Virus record (IMG/VR): IMGVR_UViG_3300037187_000017
Location: 1-44,916 of that record
Reading direction: 5' to 3' (one strand)
Source of the DNA: a virus
Length of the DNA: 44,916 nucleotides
In this document: in pieces, positions 23,679 through 31,827 of the stretch
How the letters are laid out: each line of letters starts with the position of its first letter
Position numbering within the stretch: position 1 is the stretch's first letter
Position numbers and translations under genes: made by a program
Notes under the pieces: generated by a model
Database searches by the model: none
Seen by the model: the letters and a program-made list of their open reading frames with translations, nothing else
Told to the model about the DNA's origin: nothing

Positions 23679-24741
23679 GCCAGGAGCTGAACTCGCGGTC
23701 CAGCGCGGCCTGGGCCTGTTCCCAGGATGCCGGTATCAGGTGCCCATAGGTGTGAAATGTTGTCTGGATCGAGCGGTGCCCAAGCCACCGGGACACGTCA
23801 GTTACGGGCACCCCGGCCGACAGCGCAACTGAGGCATAAACGTGCCGCAGGTCGTGTGCCCGGAAGCCCTGCAGCCCAGCCGCGTCGGCCGCAGCCCTGA
23901 AACGGCCGCTGAACGTGCGGGTATTCGCCGCGAACAGGTAGCCGGGCCCGAGCCCTCCTACCGCCTCAGCGACGTACGCAGGTACCGGCACGTCCCGGAA
24001 ATCTCCCGCCTTGCGGGCTTTCAGCGGCGACCTCGGCCCGTGCCGGAGCTGCTGCTCGGTGATGCGCAGCCGGTCTCCGGTGAATCCCGCCCCGCCTGGA
24101 TACTCCGGCTCGCCGCGTACGGCCAGCACCTCACCCGGCCGCAGCCCGCAGCCGCGCATAATCCAGACGGCCGGCTCCAGCTCACCCAGCGCGGAGGCGA
24201 TCTGAGCGAGCTGTCTGTAGGAGGGGAACTGGAACCGTGCCGGGCTGGGCGCGTCTATCCTGATCCGCCCCAGCCGGTCCCCGTCGATCCGCCCGCTGGC
24301 CGTAGCCTCGGTCAGCATGGCGCGCAGCGCGGTGAAGGTGACGCGGGCCGTGCCCGCCGGGAGATCTCTCAGCAGCGCCTGCATCCCCTCCCGGTCGGCG
24401 GCGATCTCGGCCAGGCCGCGGCGGCCGTGCTGAGGCAGGACATGGTTCCGCAGAGCAGAGCTGTAGGCGCTGCCGGTGTTGACCGGCCCGCCCAGGCCGG
24501 CCAGCCACGCCTGCGCGTAGTCCTCGAGCGAGACCGGCGCTGGTGCTGGCGGGGGGTCGCCGCGATGGATCGACAGCTTGTCTGCTTCCACCCGCTTGGC
24601 GAAGTCCGCGGCAGCTTTGTGGTTCCGCTTGAAGGACTGCTGACGCTGCCGCCCGTCCGCGTAGTAGCGGACACACCAGGAGTGCTCGCACTTCCCCCAT
24701 TGACGGCGTGGGCAGTCACAGTTCTTCACGATCGTTGCCAT
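23641..24741 (-). CDS. int: Tyrosine recombinase integrase
   Basis: 366 residues. The N-terminus has a Cys cluster (CDC, C18, C23) typical of actinobacterial phage/ICE integrases, then an SAM-like arm domain (about 70-150). Catalytic residues are all present: R201 in GCGLRPGE, K241/K244 in PLKARKAG, H296 and R299 in HDLRH, H322 in WLGHRS, and Y332 in FHTYGHL. It should integrate and excise the circular element at an attP, probably in the adjacent 24.75-25.05 kb region. No excisionase was recognised. Confidence 0.93.
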   Translation of the reverse strand: MATIVKNCDCPRRQWGKCEHSWCVRYYADGRQRQQSFKRNHKAAADFAKRVEADKLSIHRGDPPPAPAPVSLEDYAQAWLAGLGGPVNTGSAYSSALRNHVLPQHGRRGLAEIAADREGMQALLRDLPAGTARVTFTALRAMLTEATASGRIDGDRLGRIRIDAPSPARFQFPSYRQLAQIASALGELEPAVWIMRGCGLRPGEVLAVRGEPEYPGGAGFTGDRLRITEQQLRHGPRSPLKARKAGDFRDVPVPAYVAEAVGGLGPGYLFAANTRTFSGRFRAAADAAGLQGFRAHDLRHVYASVALSAGVPVTDVSRWLGHRSIQTTFHTYGHLIPASWEQAQAALDREFSSWLTDRAVRPPPPG

Positions 24742-24805
24742 CTGCGGGCCTCTATCCGGTCAAATATCTGGCCTTCAGCCGGGCCGCTGTGTGTGGACTC
24801 GCGGT

Positions 24806-25018
24806 GACCTGCCGGTTTTGCAGCTTACGCCACTATCAAGCGGATGAAGGCTAGTTCGTCTCGTTGAACTGCACTAACCTGCCGCTTTGCCGCATAGGTG
24901 CAGCAAGAAACAGCCGGCAGGTTTGTCCGGCCGTGTCCGGGTTTTTATACGGAGCATGGCCAGCCAGCGGCACAGGCTCTGGCGAGACTCTGGCGTCTCG
25001 CAGCCAAAGGTCTAGACC
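24806..25018. other. Candidate attP / integrase-binding region
   Basis: The 383 bp non-coding stretch after the integrase start (24742-25124) contains three ACCTGCCG copies: 24807 and 24877 on the plus strand and 24914-24922 inverted, each next to a T-rich tract (GGTTTTGC, CTTTGC, GGTTTG). A perfect hairpin GCGAGAC/GTCTCGC (24982-25001) and the palindrome GGTCTAGACC (25009-25018) follow. Repeated short arms plus a symmetrical core are what an integrase attP looks like. No tRNA 3' end was recognised, so the core sequence is unassigned. A weak CCGG hairpin and a TTTTTA run (about 24927-24947) are also present. Confidence 0.45.
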
Positions 25019-25038
25019 CGAGATTTCATCTTTCGTGA

Positions 25039-25086
25039 CATCTGATCACCTAATCATCTGATCATCTGATCAGATGTGTGTATCAT
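25039..25086 (+). promoter_or_regulatory. Palindromic operator and promoter of the transfer operon
   Basis: CATCTGATCA occurs three times (25039, 25055, 25063), the last being part of a perfect 14 bp palindrome CATCTGATCAGATG (25063-25076). It is followed at once by TGTGTATCAT, with TATCAT (25081-25086) a good -10 box 38 bases before the first gene. Tandem sites overlapping the -35 region indicate tight repression, most simply by the ribbon-helix-helix protein encoded first in the operon. Confidence 0.6.
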
Positions 25087-25124
25087 CAAGTTATGACTTG
25101 CGCAGATACAGCGAGGGGGAAGGC

Positions 25125-25271
25125 GTGAAGCGAATCACGGTGGAGCTGGAAGACACGCTCCACGCGAAGCTACGTCAGGAGGCGTTCGACCGTGAGGTGG
25201 CCATGGCCGACATCGTGCGCGAGGCCCTGGAGGTCAAGCTGGCGACGAAGACCGGAGAGCCGCAGGCATGA
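25125..25271 (+). CDS. Ribbon-helix-helix regulator of the transfer operon, 48 aa
   Basis: GTG start at 25125 behind GAGGGGGAAGG. The body is KRITVELEDTLHAKLRQEA, then REVAMADIVREALEVKL, a clear CopG/Arc-type fold. As first gene after a repeated palindromic operator it is a likely autorepressor of the conjugation operon, like TraY/ArtA-type controllers. It overlaps the lipoprotein start by four bases. Confidence 0.72.
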   Translation: MKRITVELEDTLHAKLRQEAFDREVAMADIVREALEVKLATKTGEPQA

Positions 25272-25801
25272 ACGGCCGCCGGGTTGCTGGTGCCCTCGCC
25301 TCTGCCGCTCTGGCGGCTGCCGCGGTTACCGCCTGCTCCCACGCCGCTGCGCCCCCCCGGCCAGCGGCTCACCCGCCGGCCAGCACTCCGGGCATCTACG
25401 CGCTGCTCCCGTTCAGCCAGAACGAGCTGGCCCTGGCCCGCACCTCGGCCCAGCGCGCTGCTGCCGGTTACCAGACCTTCTCTTACGCCGACACTCCGCA
25501 GACCTACGAGGGCCGCCTGAGCCCGTACGTGACCGCGCAGTACGGCGCTTACCTGGAGCAGCTGTTTGGCAACCAGACAGCGACGGCTGCCCGGAACTCC
25601 GCGCACGAGAAGTCCACGGCGACCTCCGCGGTGCAGTCGATCCGCACCTTCGGGCCTACCTCAATCACCTTCGTCGTCTACATCGCCCAGCACGACCCGG
25701 ACACCAACGAGTCCGGCAGCTACGCCGTCACCGTGGCGACCACGGACGGCACCCAGTGGCAGGTCAGCGACATCGAGCCAGCAGCAGCAGGGAACTCATG
25801 A
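25268..25801 (+). CDS. Transfer-module lipoprotein (NTF2/TcpC-like C-terminal part)
   Basis: 177 residues with lipobox VTAC (Cys23) and an Ala/Pro linker. The C-terminal 110 residues are ordered as helix-rich then sheet (LARTSAQRAAAGYQTF, ITFVVYIAQHDP, SYAVTVATTDGTQWQVSDIE), resembling the NTF2-like fold of TcpC/VirB8 or Mce-associated proteins. TcpC is the wall-side scaffold component in Tn916/pCW3-type transfer systems. Overlapping ATGA junctions to both neighbours place it firmly in the operon. Confidence 0.6.
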   Translation: MNGRRVAGALASAALAAAAVTACSHAAAPPRPAAHPPASTPGIYALLPFSQNELALARTSAQRAAAGYQTFSYADTPQTYEGRLSPYVTAQYGAYLEQLFGNQTATAARNSAHEKSTATSAVQSIRTFGPTSITFVVYIAQHDPDTNESGSYAVTVATTDGTQWQVSDIEPAAAGNS

Positions 25802-26049
25802 TGCCCACTCAAAGCACCCGGCCCGAACCGGTGCAGACCTCTAAGCCCGTCCGGGCCAGGCCGGACTGGCCCACTTACCGGGGGTACCTGGGCATCGTGC
25901 TCGGCGCCCTGCTCGCGTTCGTCCTCACCGAGCGGGCGGCCGGCCTCGCCCAGCTGGTCTTCATCCTGATCTGGATCGCGCTCATCGCCGCGATCGTCAG
26001 CTTCACCAAATACGACCGGCGCCGCCGGCTTACAGGGAAGGACCGGTAA
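25798..26049 (+). CDS. Small membrane protein of the transfer operon, 83 aa
   Basis: Starts at the first of two adjacent ATGs (25798 or 25801). Hydrophilic N-terminus of about 27 residues, then two membrane segments (YLGIVLGALLAFVLT and LVFILIWIALIAAIVSF) and a basic C-terminus (KYDRRRRLTGKDR). Stop TAA overlaps the next ATG. Likely an inner-membrane accessory of the channel. Confidence 0.6.
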   Translation: MMPTQSTRPEPVQTSKPVRARPDWPTYRGYLGIVLGALLAFVLTERAAGLAQLVFILIWIALIAAIVSFTKYDRRRRLTGKDR

Positions 26050-26294
26050 TGGCCGCTAACGCTCTTGCTGCCGGATCGAGCATCGTGTCCGGGCTCGCAA
26101 CCTGGCTGACCGGCACGATAGGCACCGTTCTGCTGGTGATCATCTCAATCATGGTGGTGCGGTTCGCGGTCTCCCGCCGGTTCATGGAGCTGGGCGGCTT
26201 CCTCGTGCTCGCCGTCGTCGTCTTCCTCGTGTTCTTCCACCCCACGATCCTGGAGAACATCGCGGGCGAGATCGCTTCTGCGATGGGTGCCTGA
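26049..26294 (+). CDS. VirB2-like (pilin-type) small membrane protein, 81 aa
   Basis: 81 residues with two hydrophobic helices (GTIGTVLLVIISIMVVRFAV, and GGFLVLAVVVFLVFF), small polar loop and amphipathic ends. Size and two-helix layout are those of VirB2/TrbC pilins, although there is no clear signal-peptidase site, and many Gram-positive systems have such a protein without making a pilus. It precedes the TcpE/VirB3-like gene, as virB2 precedes virB3. Confidence 0.55.
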   Translation: MAANALAAGSSIVSGLATWLTGTIGTVLLVIISIMVVRFAVSRRFMELGGFLVLAVVVFLVFFHPTILENIAGEIASAMGA

Positions 26295-26296
26295 CC

Positions 26297-26935
26297 ATGG
26301 AACTCCCCACCTACACCGGCATCTGGAAGACGAAGCGGATCTTCTACAAGATCGAGGACATCAAGCTGCCCATGCCGGTGCCTGCCGACGTGCTGCTGAT
26401 GACCGCGGTCTGCTTCGCCGTCTGGGATCTGGTCTGGTGGGGAGCCATCGGGACTGCGCCGTTCAAGGCGGCGTTCGGGCCCAATGCCTGGTTCGCGGTC
26501 GCGTTCTGCTGGTACGCCCTGCCGCCGTTCTTTGCCGCCCGGCTGCTGGCCCGGCCGAACCGGGAGGGCAAGAACATCATCCAGGTGGTCAAGTCCTCCG
26601 CCCGGTACGCGCTGCGGGCTCACGTGCTTGACGGGTACGTGCCGCGGCGGCAGATCAAGCTGTGGCTGCGCGCCCGGTCGGTGCAGGCCACCTCTGGCGG
26701 GAAGCGCACCCGCCGGAGCGCCGCGCCCAGCCGGGCTCCCCGGCTCCCTGGTAAGAGCCTGCGTCCCGTGGCAGCCCGGCTCCGGGCACTGGGCGGCTGG
26801 GTTGTGCGGTGCCCAGGCCGCGCCGTTATGGCTCTTTTCTGCGAGGAGGACCTGGCGTCTTGTGTACGGCATCTGCTGGTCGGCGAGCGCACCCCGGATG
26901 AGGAGGAGGAAGGGTATGAAGACCCCACAGCGTAA
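26297..26935 (+). CDS. TcpE/VirB3-like conjugal transfer membrane protein
   Basis: 212 residues. The opening MELPTYTGIWKTKRIFYKIEDIKLPMPV matches the N-terminal signature of TcpE-family proteins; two membrane helices follow (PADVLLMTAVCFAVWDLVWW, WFAVAFCWYALPPFF). The last 100 residues are basic then acidic and overlap the VirB4 start. TcpE is the VirB3 counterpart and partner of the VirB4-like ATPase. Its order before virB4 is that of Tn916/pCW3. Confidence 0.75.
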   Translation: MELPTYTGIWKTKRIFYKIEDIKLPMPVPADVLLMTAVCFAVWDLVWWGAIGTAPFKAAFGPNAWFAVAFCWYALPPFFAARLLARPNREGKNIIQVVKSSARYALRAHVLDGYVPRRQIKLWLRARSVQATSGGKRTRRSAAPSRAPRLPGKSLRPVAARLRALGGWVVRCPGRAVMALFCEEDLASCVRHLLVGERTPDEEEEGYEDPTA

Positions 26936-29378
26936 CAGCGTTCCCGTCTGCTATTTCGATGGTCGGGTGCTGCTCACACTCACCGATGCGTGGGCGTATT
27001 TCGTGCTGCCGCCGGTCAGCTGGGCGTTCCTGTCCGACTCCGAGAACGAGCAGCAGATCGCGTCGGCCGCTTCCGCGTACGCGAACCTGCGAGCGCCGGA
27101 GGTGGAGCGGGCGAAGCTGACCGCTTTGTGGGAGGCCGCGAAGACCAGCAAGCTCTCGCCGGTAGCGGAGCTGCACATACGGACGGCCTGCAAGCGGCAC
27201 TCTGCGCAGGCGTGGGCGCGGCAGCTCGCAGCCTCCGGCCCGGCCACCCCGGGCTTCAACCGCCACCTGTCGCGGGTACTCGACGTGATCTCCGCCAGGG
27301 CCTACTGGGAGAAGGTCACCTACCTGGGAGTCCGGCTCGGTGCCCGGAAGCCTGGCCAGCTGATAGCCAGCCCCGGTTCGAGCGAGATCGCCAAGTGGGC
27401 GAACCTGGCCCACGGTGCCGGTATCACGCTTGGCGGTTCTGAGCTGCATGCCCGCCCCGCGGCCGCTGCTGAGATGGCCTGGCTTATCAGGCACACCAGC
27501 CAGGGCTCTTACCGGGACCTGGCGGCGCTGCCGCGGCTGTCCGCCTATGGCCCTGGCGACGTCGCAGAGCTGATGGACGCCACGCTGACCGAGAGCCGGA
27601 CGTCGCTTGCCCGTACCGCCGCCGGGAAGACCGAGCACACCACCGTACTCACCTTTGCCGGGTTCCCGAAGACCATGACCTACCCGAACGGTGGGCCGCC
27701 GTGGGCCGACCTGGCCGACTGGGCGTCCAATCCGGCGTTCCCGGCCGAGTACTCCGCGCGAATCAGGCTGATGGACCCCCAGCAGGTGGACAAGGACATC
27801 CGGCACAAGCTGATCAGCATTGACGAGGAGGCCGGCCACACAGCGTCCGCCGGCGCCCGGGTGCCGCTGGCGCTTCAGGAGCGGGTGACTGACGCGCAGA
27901 TGCTCCAGCACGCCCTGGCGACTACAGGCGACCCGGTGGCCTACGCTACCCACCGGCTGGTGATCACCGCCCCCGACGAGGGCGTCTGCAGGGACCGGGG
28001 CCGTGCGGTGACCGAGTACTGCAACCGGACGGGAATCAAGCTGGTCCGGCAGTCCTGTGACCAGCTTCCCCTGTACGCCGAGACGCTGCCGGGCGGCGCA
28101 CCGCGGCCCGCGCTGCACATGCAGCAGCAGCCGATGACCACCATTGCCGGGGGCATGCCGCAGGCCGCCGAGACGCTGGGTGACGGGACCGGGCCGTACC
28201 TGGGCACCGCCAAGACCCAGACCGCCAGCTCGGTGCACTGGAGCCCGTTCACCGCAGCGCGCCAGGATGACCCGACCGTTGCTGCGATCCTCGGTGAGCC
28301 CGGCGGCGGCAAGTCCTACCTCACGGGCCGGATCTGCCTGGACTCTGCGGTCACCCTCAACGCCACCGTCGTGATCATCGACCCGATCAAGAAGGAGATG
28401 CGCCAGCTGGCCCCGCTGCTCCGCCGGGCCGGGCGGCCGGTCAACGTGATCGCCATTGACGAGAGCCATCCTGGCCTGCTGGACCCGTTCCGGTTTGGCG
28501 GCCTCATGGGCGACAAGATCCAGCGCGCTGCTGAGGTGCTGATGATGCTGCTCCCGGACACGGTGGGAGACGCGGAGAAGGCATCCCGCCACGGCGCGGT
28601 GCTGCGAGCGGTGGATGCGGTCGCCGCCGCTCCTGACCCCTCGCTGCGCAAAGTGATCGACTGGCTCCGCAACGAGTCAGACGTCCGCCAGGGCGACGGC
28701 ACCAGGATCGAGGAGAACCTGGCCACCGAGCTCAACGTGATGTCCCGGATGCCGCTCGGCTCCCTGTGCTTCGCATCGGGGAACGCCGAGACCCTGGACA
28801 TCATGGGCCAGACCACCATCCTGACCTTCAGCGGCCTGGACCTGCCGTCCGCGACCACCGCGCCGGGGGCATACCGGATGGCTGAGCGGCTGTCCATCGC
28901 GCTGTACTACCTGGCCACCGAGCTGGTCCGCGGGCTGTTCGCCGCTGACCGGTCACTGCCGAAGCTGCTGGCGGTGGACGAGGCGTGGGCGCTGACCCGC
29001 GTCTCCCAGGGATCGCAGCTGATCGAGGCGACCAGCCGGATGGGACGCTCCCACAACATCGCCATGCTGCTCGCCTCCCACAACGTGGCCGACCTCCTGG
29101 ACGAGCGGATCACCGGGTGCATCTCCACCACCTTCGCCGTCCACTCCCGCGCTGACCGTGAGGTGTGCGCCGTGTTCCGGCAGCTGGGCATCGGCGACAC
29201 CCCCGGCAACCGCACCCGGCTCGGGGACCTGAAGACCGGTGAGGTAATCATGCGCGACCTGGCGGGCCGGATCGGCGTCGTGCAGGTCGATGACGGCGGC
29301 CCGGAGTTCATGGCCGGCATGGACACCAACCCGACGCGGTTCCGCGAGGCTGAGCGCGAGCTGGAGCGTGTGTCGTGA
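26916..29378 (+). CDS. VirB4-like conjugation ATPase (TcpF/Orf16 type)
   Basis: 820 residues from ATG 26916, with GGAGGA seven bases upstream and 20 bp inside the TcpE end; longer frames are shadow. The N-terminal 400 residues match the poorly conserved VirB4 N-domain (WAYFVLPPVSWAFL at the start). The AAA+ core has Walker A GEPGGGKS at 460-467 and Walker B LLAVDEAW at 684-691, with the intervening DPIKKEMRQLAPLL and the late SHNVADLLD motif typical of VirB4/TraC/TrbE. It would power assembly and substrate transfer in the cytoplasm-facing membrane complex. Confidence 0.85.
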   Translation: MKTPQRNSVPVCYFDGRVLLTLTDAWAYFVLPPVSWAFLSDSENEQQIASAASAYANLRAPEVERAKLTALWEAAKTSKLSPVAELHIRTACKRHSAQAWARQLAASGPATPGFNRHLSRVLDVISARAYWEKVTYLGVRLGARKPGQLIASPGSSEIAKWANLAHGAGITLGGSELHARPAAAAEMAWLIRHTSQGSYRDLAALPRLSAYGPGDVAELMDATLTESRTSLARTAAGKTEHTTVLTFAGFPKTMTYPNGGPPWADLADWASNPAFPAEYSARIRLMDPQQVDKDIRHKLISIDEEAGHTASAGARVPLALQERVTDAQMLQHALATTGDPVAYATHRLVITAPDEGVCRDRGRAVTEYCNRTGIKLVRQSCDQLPLYAETLPGGAPRPALHMQQQPMTTIAGGMPQAAETLGDGTGPYLGTAKTQTASSVHWSPFTAARQDDPTVAAILGEPGGGKSYLTGRICLDSAVTLNATVVIIDPIKKEMRQLAPLLRRAGRPVNVIAIDESHPGLLDPFRFGGLMGDKIQRAAEVLMMLLPDTVGDAEKASRHGAVLRAVDAVAAAPDPSLRKVIDWLRNESDVRQGDGTRIEENLATELNVMSRMPLGSLCFASGNAETLDIMGQTTILTFSGLDLPSATTAPGAYRMAERLSIALYYLATELVRGLFAADRSLPKLLAVDEAWALTRVSQGSQLIEATSRMGRSHNIAMLLASHNVADLLDERITGCISTTFAVHSRADREVCAVFRQLGIGDTPGNRTRLGDLKTGEVIMRDLAGRIGVVQVDDGGPEFMAGMDTNPTRFREAERELERVS

Positions 29379-30058
29379 TCGGCCAGCTGAAGGCCCGCCT
29401 GCCGAAGCTCGCGGCAGGGCTGGCGCTTGCCACCGTCGCTGCCGTGACCGGGCGGATCTCCTACACCCACATCTACAGCCTGACGCTCGCGCTGCATCAG
29501 CCGCACATGGTCGCCGTACTGATGCCGTTCGGTGTGGACGGCCTCATGGTGGTTGGCTCCGTCATCCTGCTGGATGCCACGGAGGTTGACTGGTGGCTCG
29601 GCTGGCTGGGCGTCGGCCCGGGTGCGGCGGTCAGCCTCTTCGCCAACGTGGAGTCCGGTATCAAGTACGGCTGGCTGGCCGCCGCGTGGGCTGGTGTTCC
29701 TGCCGTCGCGTTCGCGCTGTCCACCTTCATGCTGGAGCGCTGGCTGAAGGCGCAGGCGGCCAAGCCTGCTGCCGCCCTCGCTGAGGTGCCTGCATCTGAG
29801 CCCGCATCTGCTCCGAGTGCAGAGCTGGATGCACCGGATGCAGAGCTGGATGCACCGGATGCGCTTGCACCCGATGCACTCCCCGCCGCATCCAATGGCC
29901 ACAGCGCGGATGCACACCGGGTGCAGCAGGAGTGCAGCGGAGATGCAGTGCCCTCGCTGCGGAAGATCCAGGCCACTCTCGAGTGCGGCCAGAAGCGCGC
30001 CACACAGGTGCAGGCCGAAGTGCGCGAGATGCGTGAACTTGCCTTGGAGGCATCGTGA
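29375..30058 (+). CDS. DUF2637/SpdB-like membrane protein with Asp-Ala repeat and HTH-like tail
   Basis: 227 residues, GTG start overlapping the VirB4 stop. About four membrane helices (residues 11-125: LAAGLALATVAAVTG, PFGVDGLMVVGSVILL, YGWLAAAWAGVPAVAF) form the DUF2637 domain found next to TraB in Streptomyces integrative plasmids, where Spd proteins promote intramycelial spread. Then an acidic Asp/Ala-rich linker with a near-perfect repeat (AELDAPDA twice) and a C-terminus RKIQATLECGQKRATQVQAEVREM that looks like a helix-turn-helix. The linker is coded with unusual GAT GCA codons (see the TGCA cluster). Confidence 0.7.
   Translation: MIGQLKARLPKLAAGLALATVAAVTGRISYTHIYSLTLALHQPHMVAVLMPFGVDGLMVVGSVILLDATEVDWWLGWLGVGPGAAVSLFANVESGIKYGWLAAAWAGVPAVAFALSTFMLERWLKAQAAKPAAALAEVPASEPASAPSAELDAPDAELDAPDALAPDALPAASNGHSADAHRVQQECSGDAVPSLRKIQATLECGQKRATQVQAEVREMRELALEAS
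29791..30012. repeat. Dense TGCA / GGATGCA motif cluster inside the SpdB-like gene
   Basis: TGCA occurs 12 times in 222 bp (29791, 29818, 29830, 29839, 29851, 29866, 29875, 29911, 29922, 29933, 29944, 30009), with GGATGC six times in one orientation or the other. The 600 bp at 28261-28860 contains none. The Asp-Ala run could be coded with GAC GCC, the normal choice in this genome, so the codon choice looks selected or recently expanded. A cis-acting DNA site just before the translocase gene is possible. Confidence 0.5.
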
Positions 30059-31827
30059 GCACTCATGACCCGTCGCGCATCCTGCTGTTCGCGCAGCACT
30101 ACCCGCTGCTGACGATGGCCGCGCTGGCCGCGGCCGGGGTGTGGATCTGCCACGAGCGGGCTGCAGGTCTGCTGAACCGCGGACCACAGAACCAGGCCAC
30201 CGCCCGCGAGTGGGCTGGCGTACTGTTCCCGTTCCCCCTCGCGCTCGCCATTGGCGGCGCTCTGCTGCGCCCGGGACTGGCACTCATCGGTGCCGCTGTG
30301 CTGCTCCCTGCCGCCGCTGTGGCGTGGCCGGCAGCTCGCCGGTACCGGAGTCGCCACCAGCTTGACCGGGCCGTCCACCAGGCTGTGCGGGACAGCGTGG
30401 GGCACCGGGAGGGAACGCCTGCCCGGAAGTACCTGTCCCTCAAGCCTGACGGGTCCGTGCGGGTCCGGCTCACGCCCGAAGCCGCCAGTCACGAGAGCAA
30501 GGTCAAGCACATCATGCACGCCGTTCCGCAGGCTGCCGGGATGGGTGAGCACGTGGTCGAGCGCGCTCTGGACGGGCGCTGCCCGGTGCTTACCTTCCGC
30601 CTCAAAGAGAAGCCTGTGCCTATCGCGCGCAAGCTGTCCATCCGGGAGATCCTGCCGAAGCTCGCGGCCTGCGCCGGTCCTAAGACGGTCGTCGTCGGTC
30701 TGGCCCGGGGCGCGTCGGCCGTAGAGATGGACTTCGCCCGCGTCGTGCACATGCTGATCAGCGCCGCCACCGGCATCGGCAAGTCCAACCTGGTGACCTT
30801 CGTGCTCATGCAGTTCCTGTTCAAGGGCGCGGTCGCCGTCATCGTGGACCCGACCGGTATCTCCTACCCGTGGGCGCAGAGCCTGCCCAACGTGTTCTAC
30901 GCCCAGGACGACGAGGACATGCGGCGGGCCTGCTACTGGATTGACCGGGAGATCAAGCGCCGCACCAGGCTCGTGAACGCCAATGCCGACATCAGCGGCT
31001 TTGTAGAGGGCGGCTTCGGCCCGGACATCATCGTCGTGCCCGACGAGAAGAACCTGGCCGAGCGCCGTCTCACCGCTGACTGGCAGGCCCGCGGCGGCAA
31101 AGGCCGTGACCCCGCGCTGCGGATTCTGGACGACGTGCACTTCGCCGGCCGGAAGATCGGCGTGCACGCCGTCATGGCGATGGTCCGGGCCGACGCGGCT
31201 GCCTCCGGTGGCGGGACCGTGCGCGGGCAGGCCGGCCTGATCGCGTTCGGCGCCTCACCTAAGTCGTCCGAGTGGAACATGCTGTTCCGCGGCGAGCCGG
31301 TCCCGGTGTGCTCGGACAACCCGGTTCCGCAGGGGCGTATGCAGATGTGCGCGCTGGGCGAGGTGCACGAGGTGCAGGTCCCGCACTGCCTGGAGGTGCC
31401 CCGTACCGCCGCTGAGCGCCCTGCCGCGATGGAGCTTGCCCGCCAGGTCAGGGACTACAGCCAGTCCGGCACTATCACCCCGGTCCCGGCGGACCTGCTG
31501 GAGTCGGCAGCCCCGCAGCCCGGTGAAGATGAAGATGAGTACGTCGATTGTGGTGCTGGCCTGGGAGAACGTCGTACTCATACTCATCGTGCTCACGAAA
31601 ACGTGACGCTGCGGGAGGCCATCGATGAAGGGCTGATCGCCGGGCTCGACCTGAGCCAGCTTCGGAACAAGACCCGCAGTGGCTTCCCGGAACCTGCCGG
31701 GGAGCGCGGGAAAGAGAAGACCTACCTCCGCCCGGCCCTCCTCGCCTGGGAAGCCCAGCGCACCGGCCAGGAGCCAGAAGCCGACATCATCCCAATCAAC
31801 CGGGTGTCCCGGAAGGAAAACGCATGA
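30055..31827 (+). CDS. FtsK/TcpA/TraB-like DNA translocase (coupling protein)
   Basis: 590 residues. Residues 15-33 and about 55-95 contain membrane helices (LLTMAALAAAGVWIC, ALAIGGALLRPGLALIG). Motor core: Walker A SAATGIGKS at 236-244 after LISAAT, Walker B IIVVPDE at 325-331. Final Arg/Gln-rich region (LRNKTRSGFPEPAGERGKEK) could contact DNA. Neighbours are those of TraB/TcpA in Gram-positive systems: it would pump DNA through the channel, as single strand with a relaxase or as double strand in the TraB manner. Overlaps both adjacent genes by four bases. Confidence 0.8.
   Translation: MSTHDPSRILLFAQHYPLLTMAALAAAGVWICHERAAGLLNRGPQNQATAREWAGVLFPFPLALAIGGALLRPGLALIGAAVLLPAAAVAWPAARRYRSRHQLDRAVHQAVRDSVGHREGTPARKYLSLKPDGSVRVRLTPEAASHESKVKHIMHAVPQAAGMGEHVVERALDGRCPVLTFRLKEKPVPIARKLSIREILPKLAACAGPKTVVVGLARGASAVEMDFARVVHMLISAATGIGKSNLVTFVLMQFLFKGAVAVIVDPTGISYPWAQSLPNVFYAQDDEDMRRACYWIDREIKRRTRLVNANADISGFVEGGFGPDIIVVPDEKNLAERRLTADWQARGGKGRDPALRILDDVHFAGRKIGVHAVMAMVRADAAASGGGTVRGQAGLIAFGASPKSSEWNMLFRGEPVPVCSDNPVPQGRMQMCALGEVHEVQVPHCLEVPRTAAERPAAMELARQVRDYSQSGTITPVPADLLESAAPQPGEDEDEYVDCGAGLGERRTHTHRAHENVTLREAIDEGLIAGLDLSQLRNKTRSGFPEPAGERGKEKTYLRPALLAWEAQRTGQEPEADIIPINRVSRKENA

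Noticed and set aside
26826-28592. 588-codon minus-strand frame opposite the VirB4-like gene
   Set aside because: No domain and no start signal; the plus strand has Walker motifs and an operon context.
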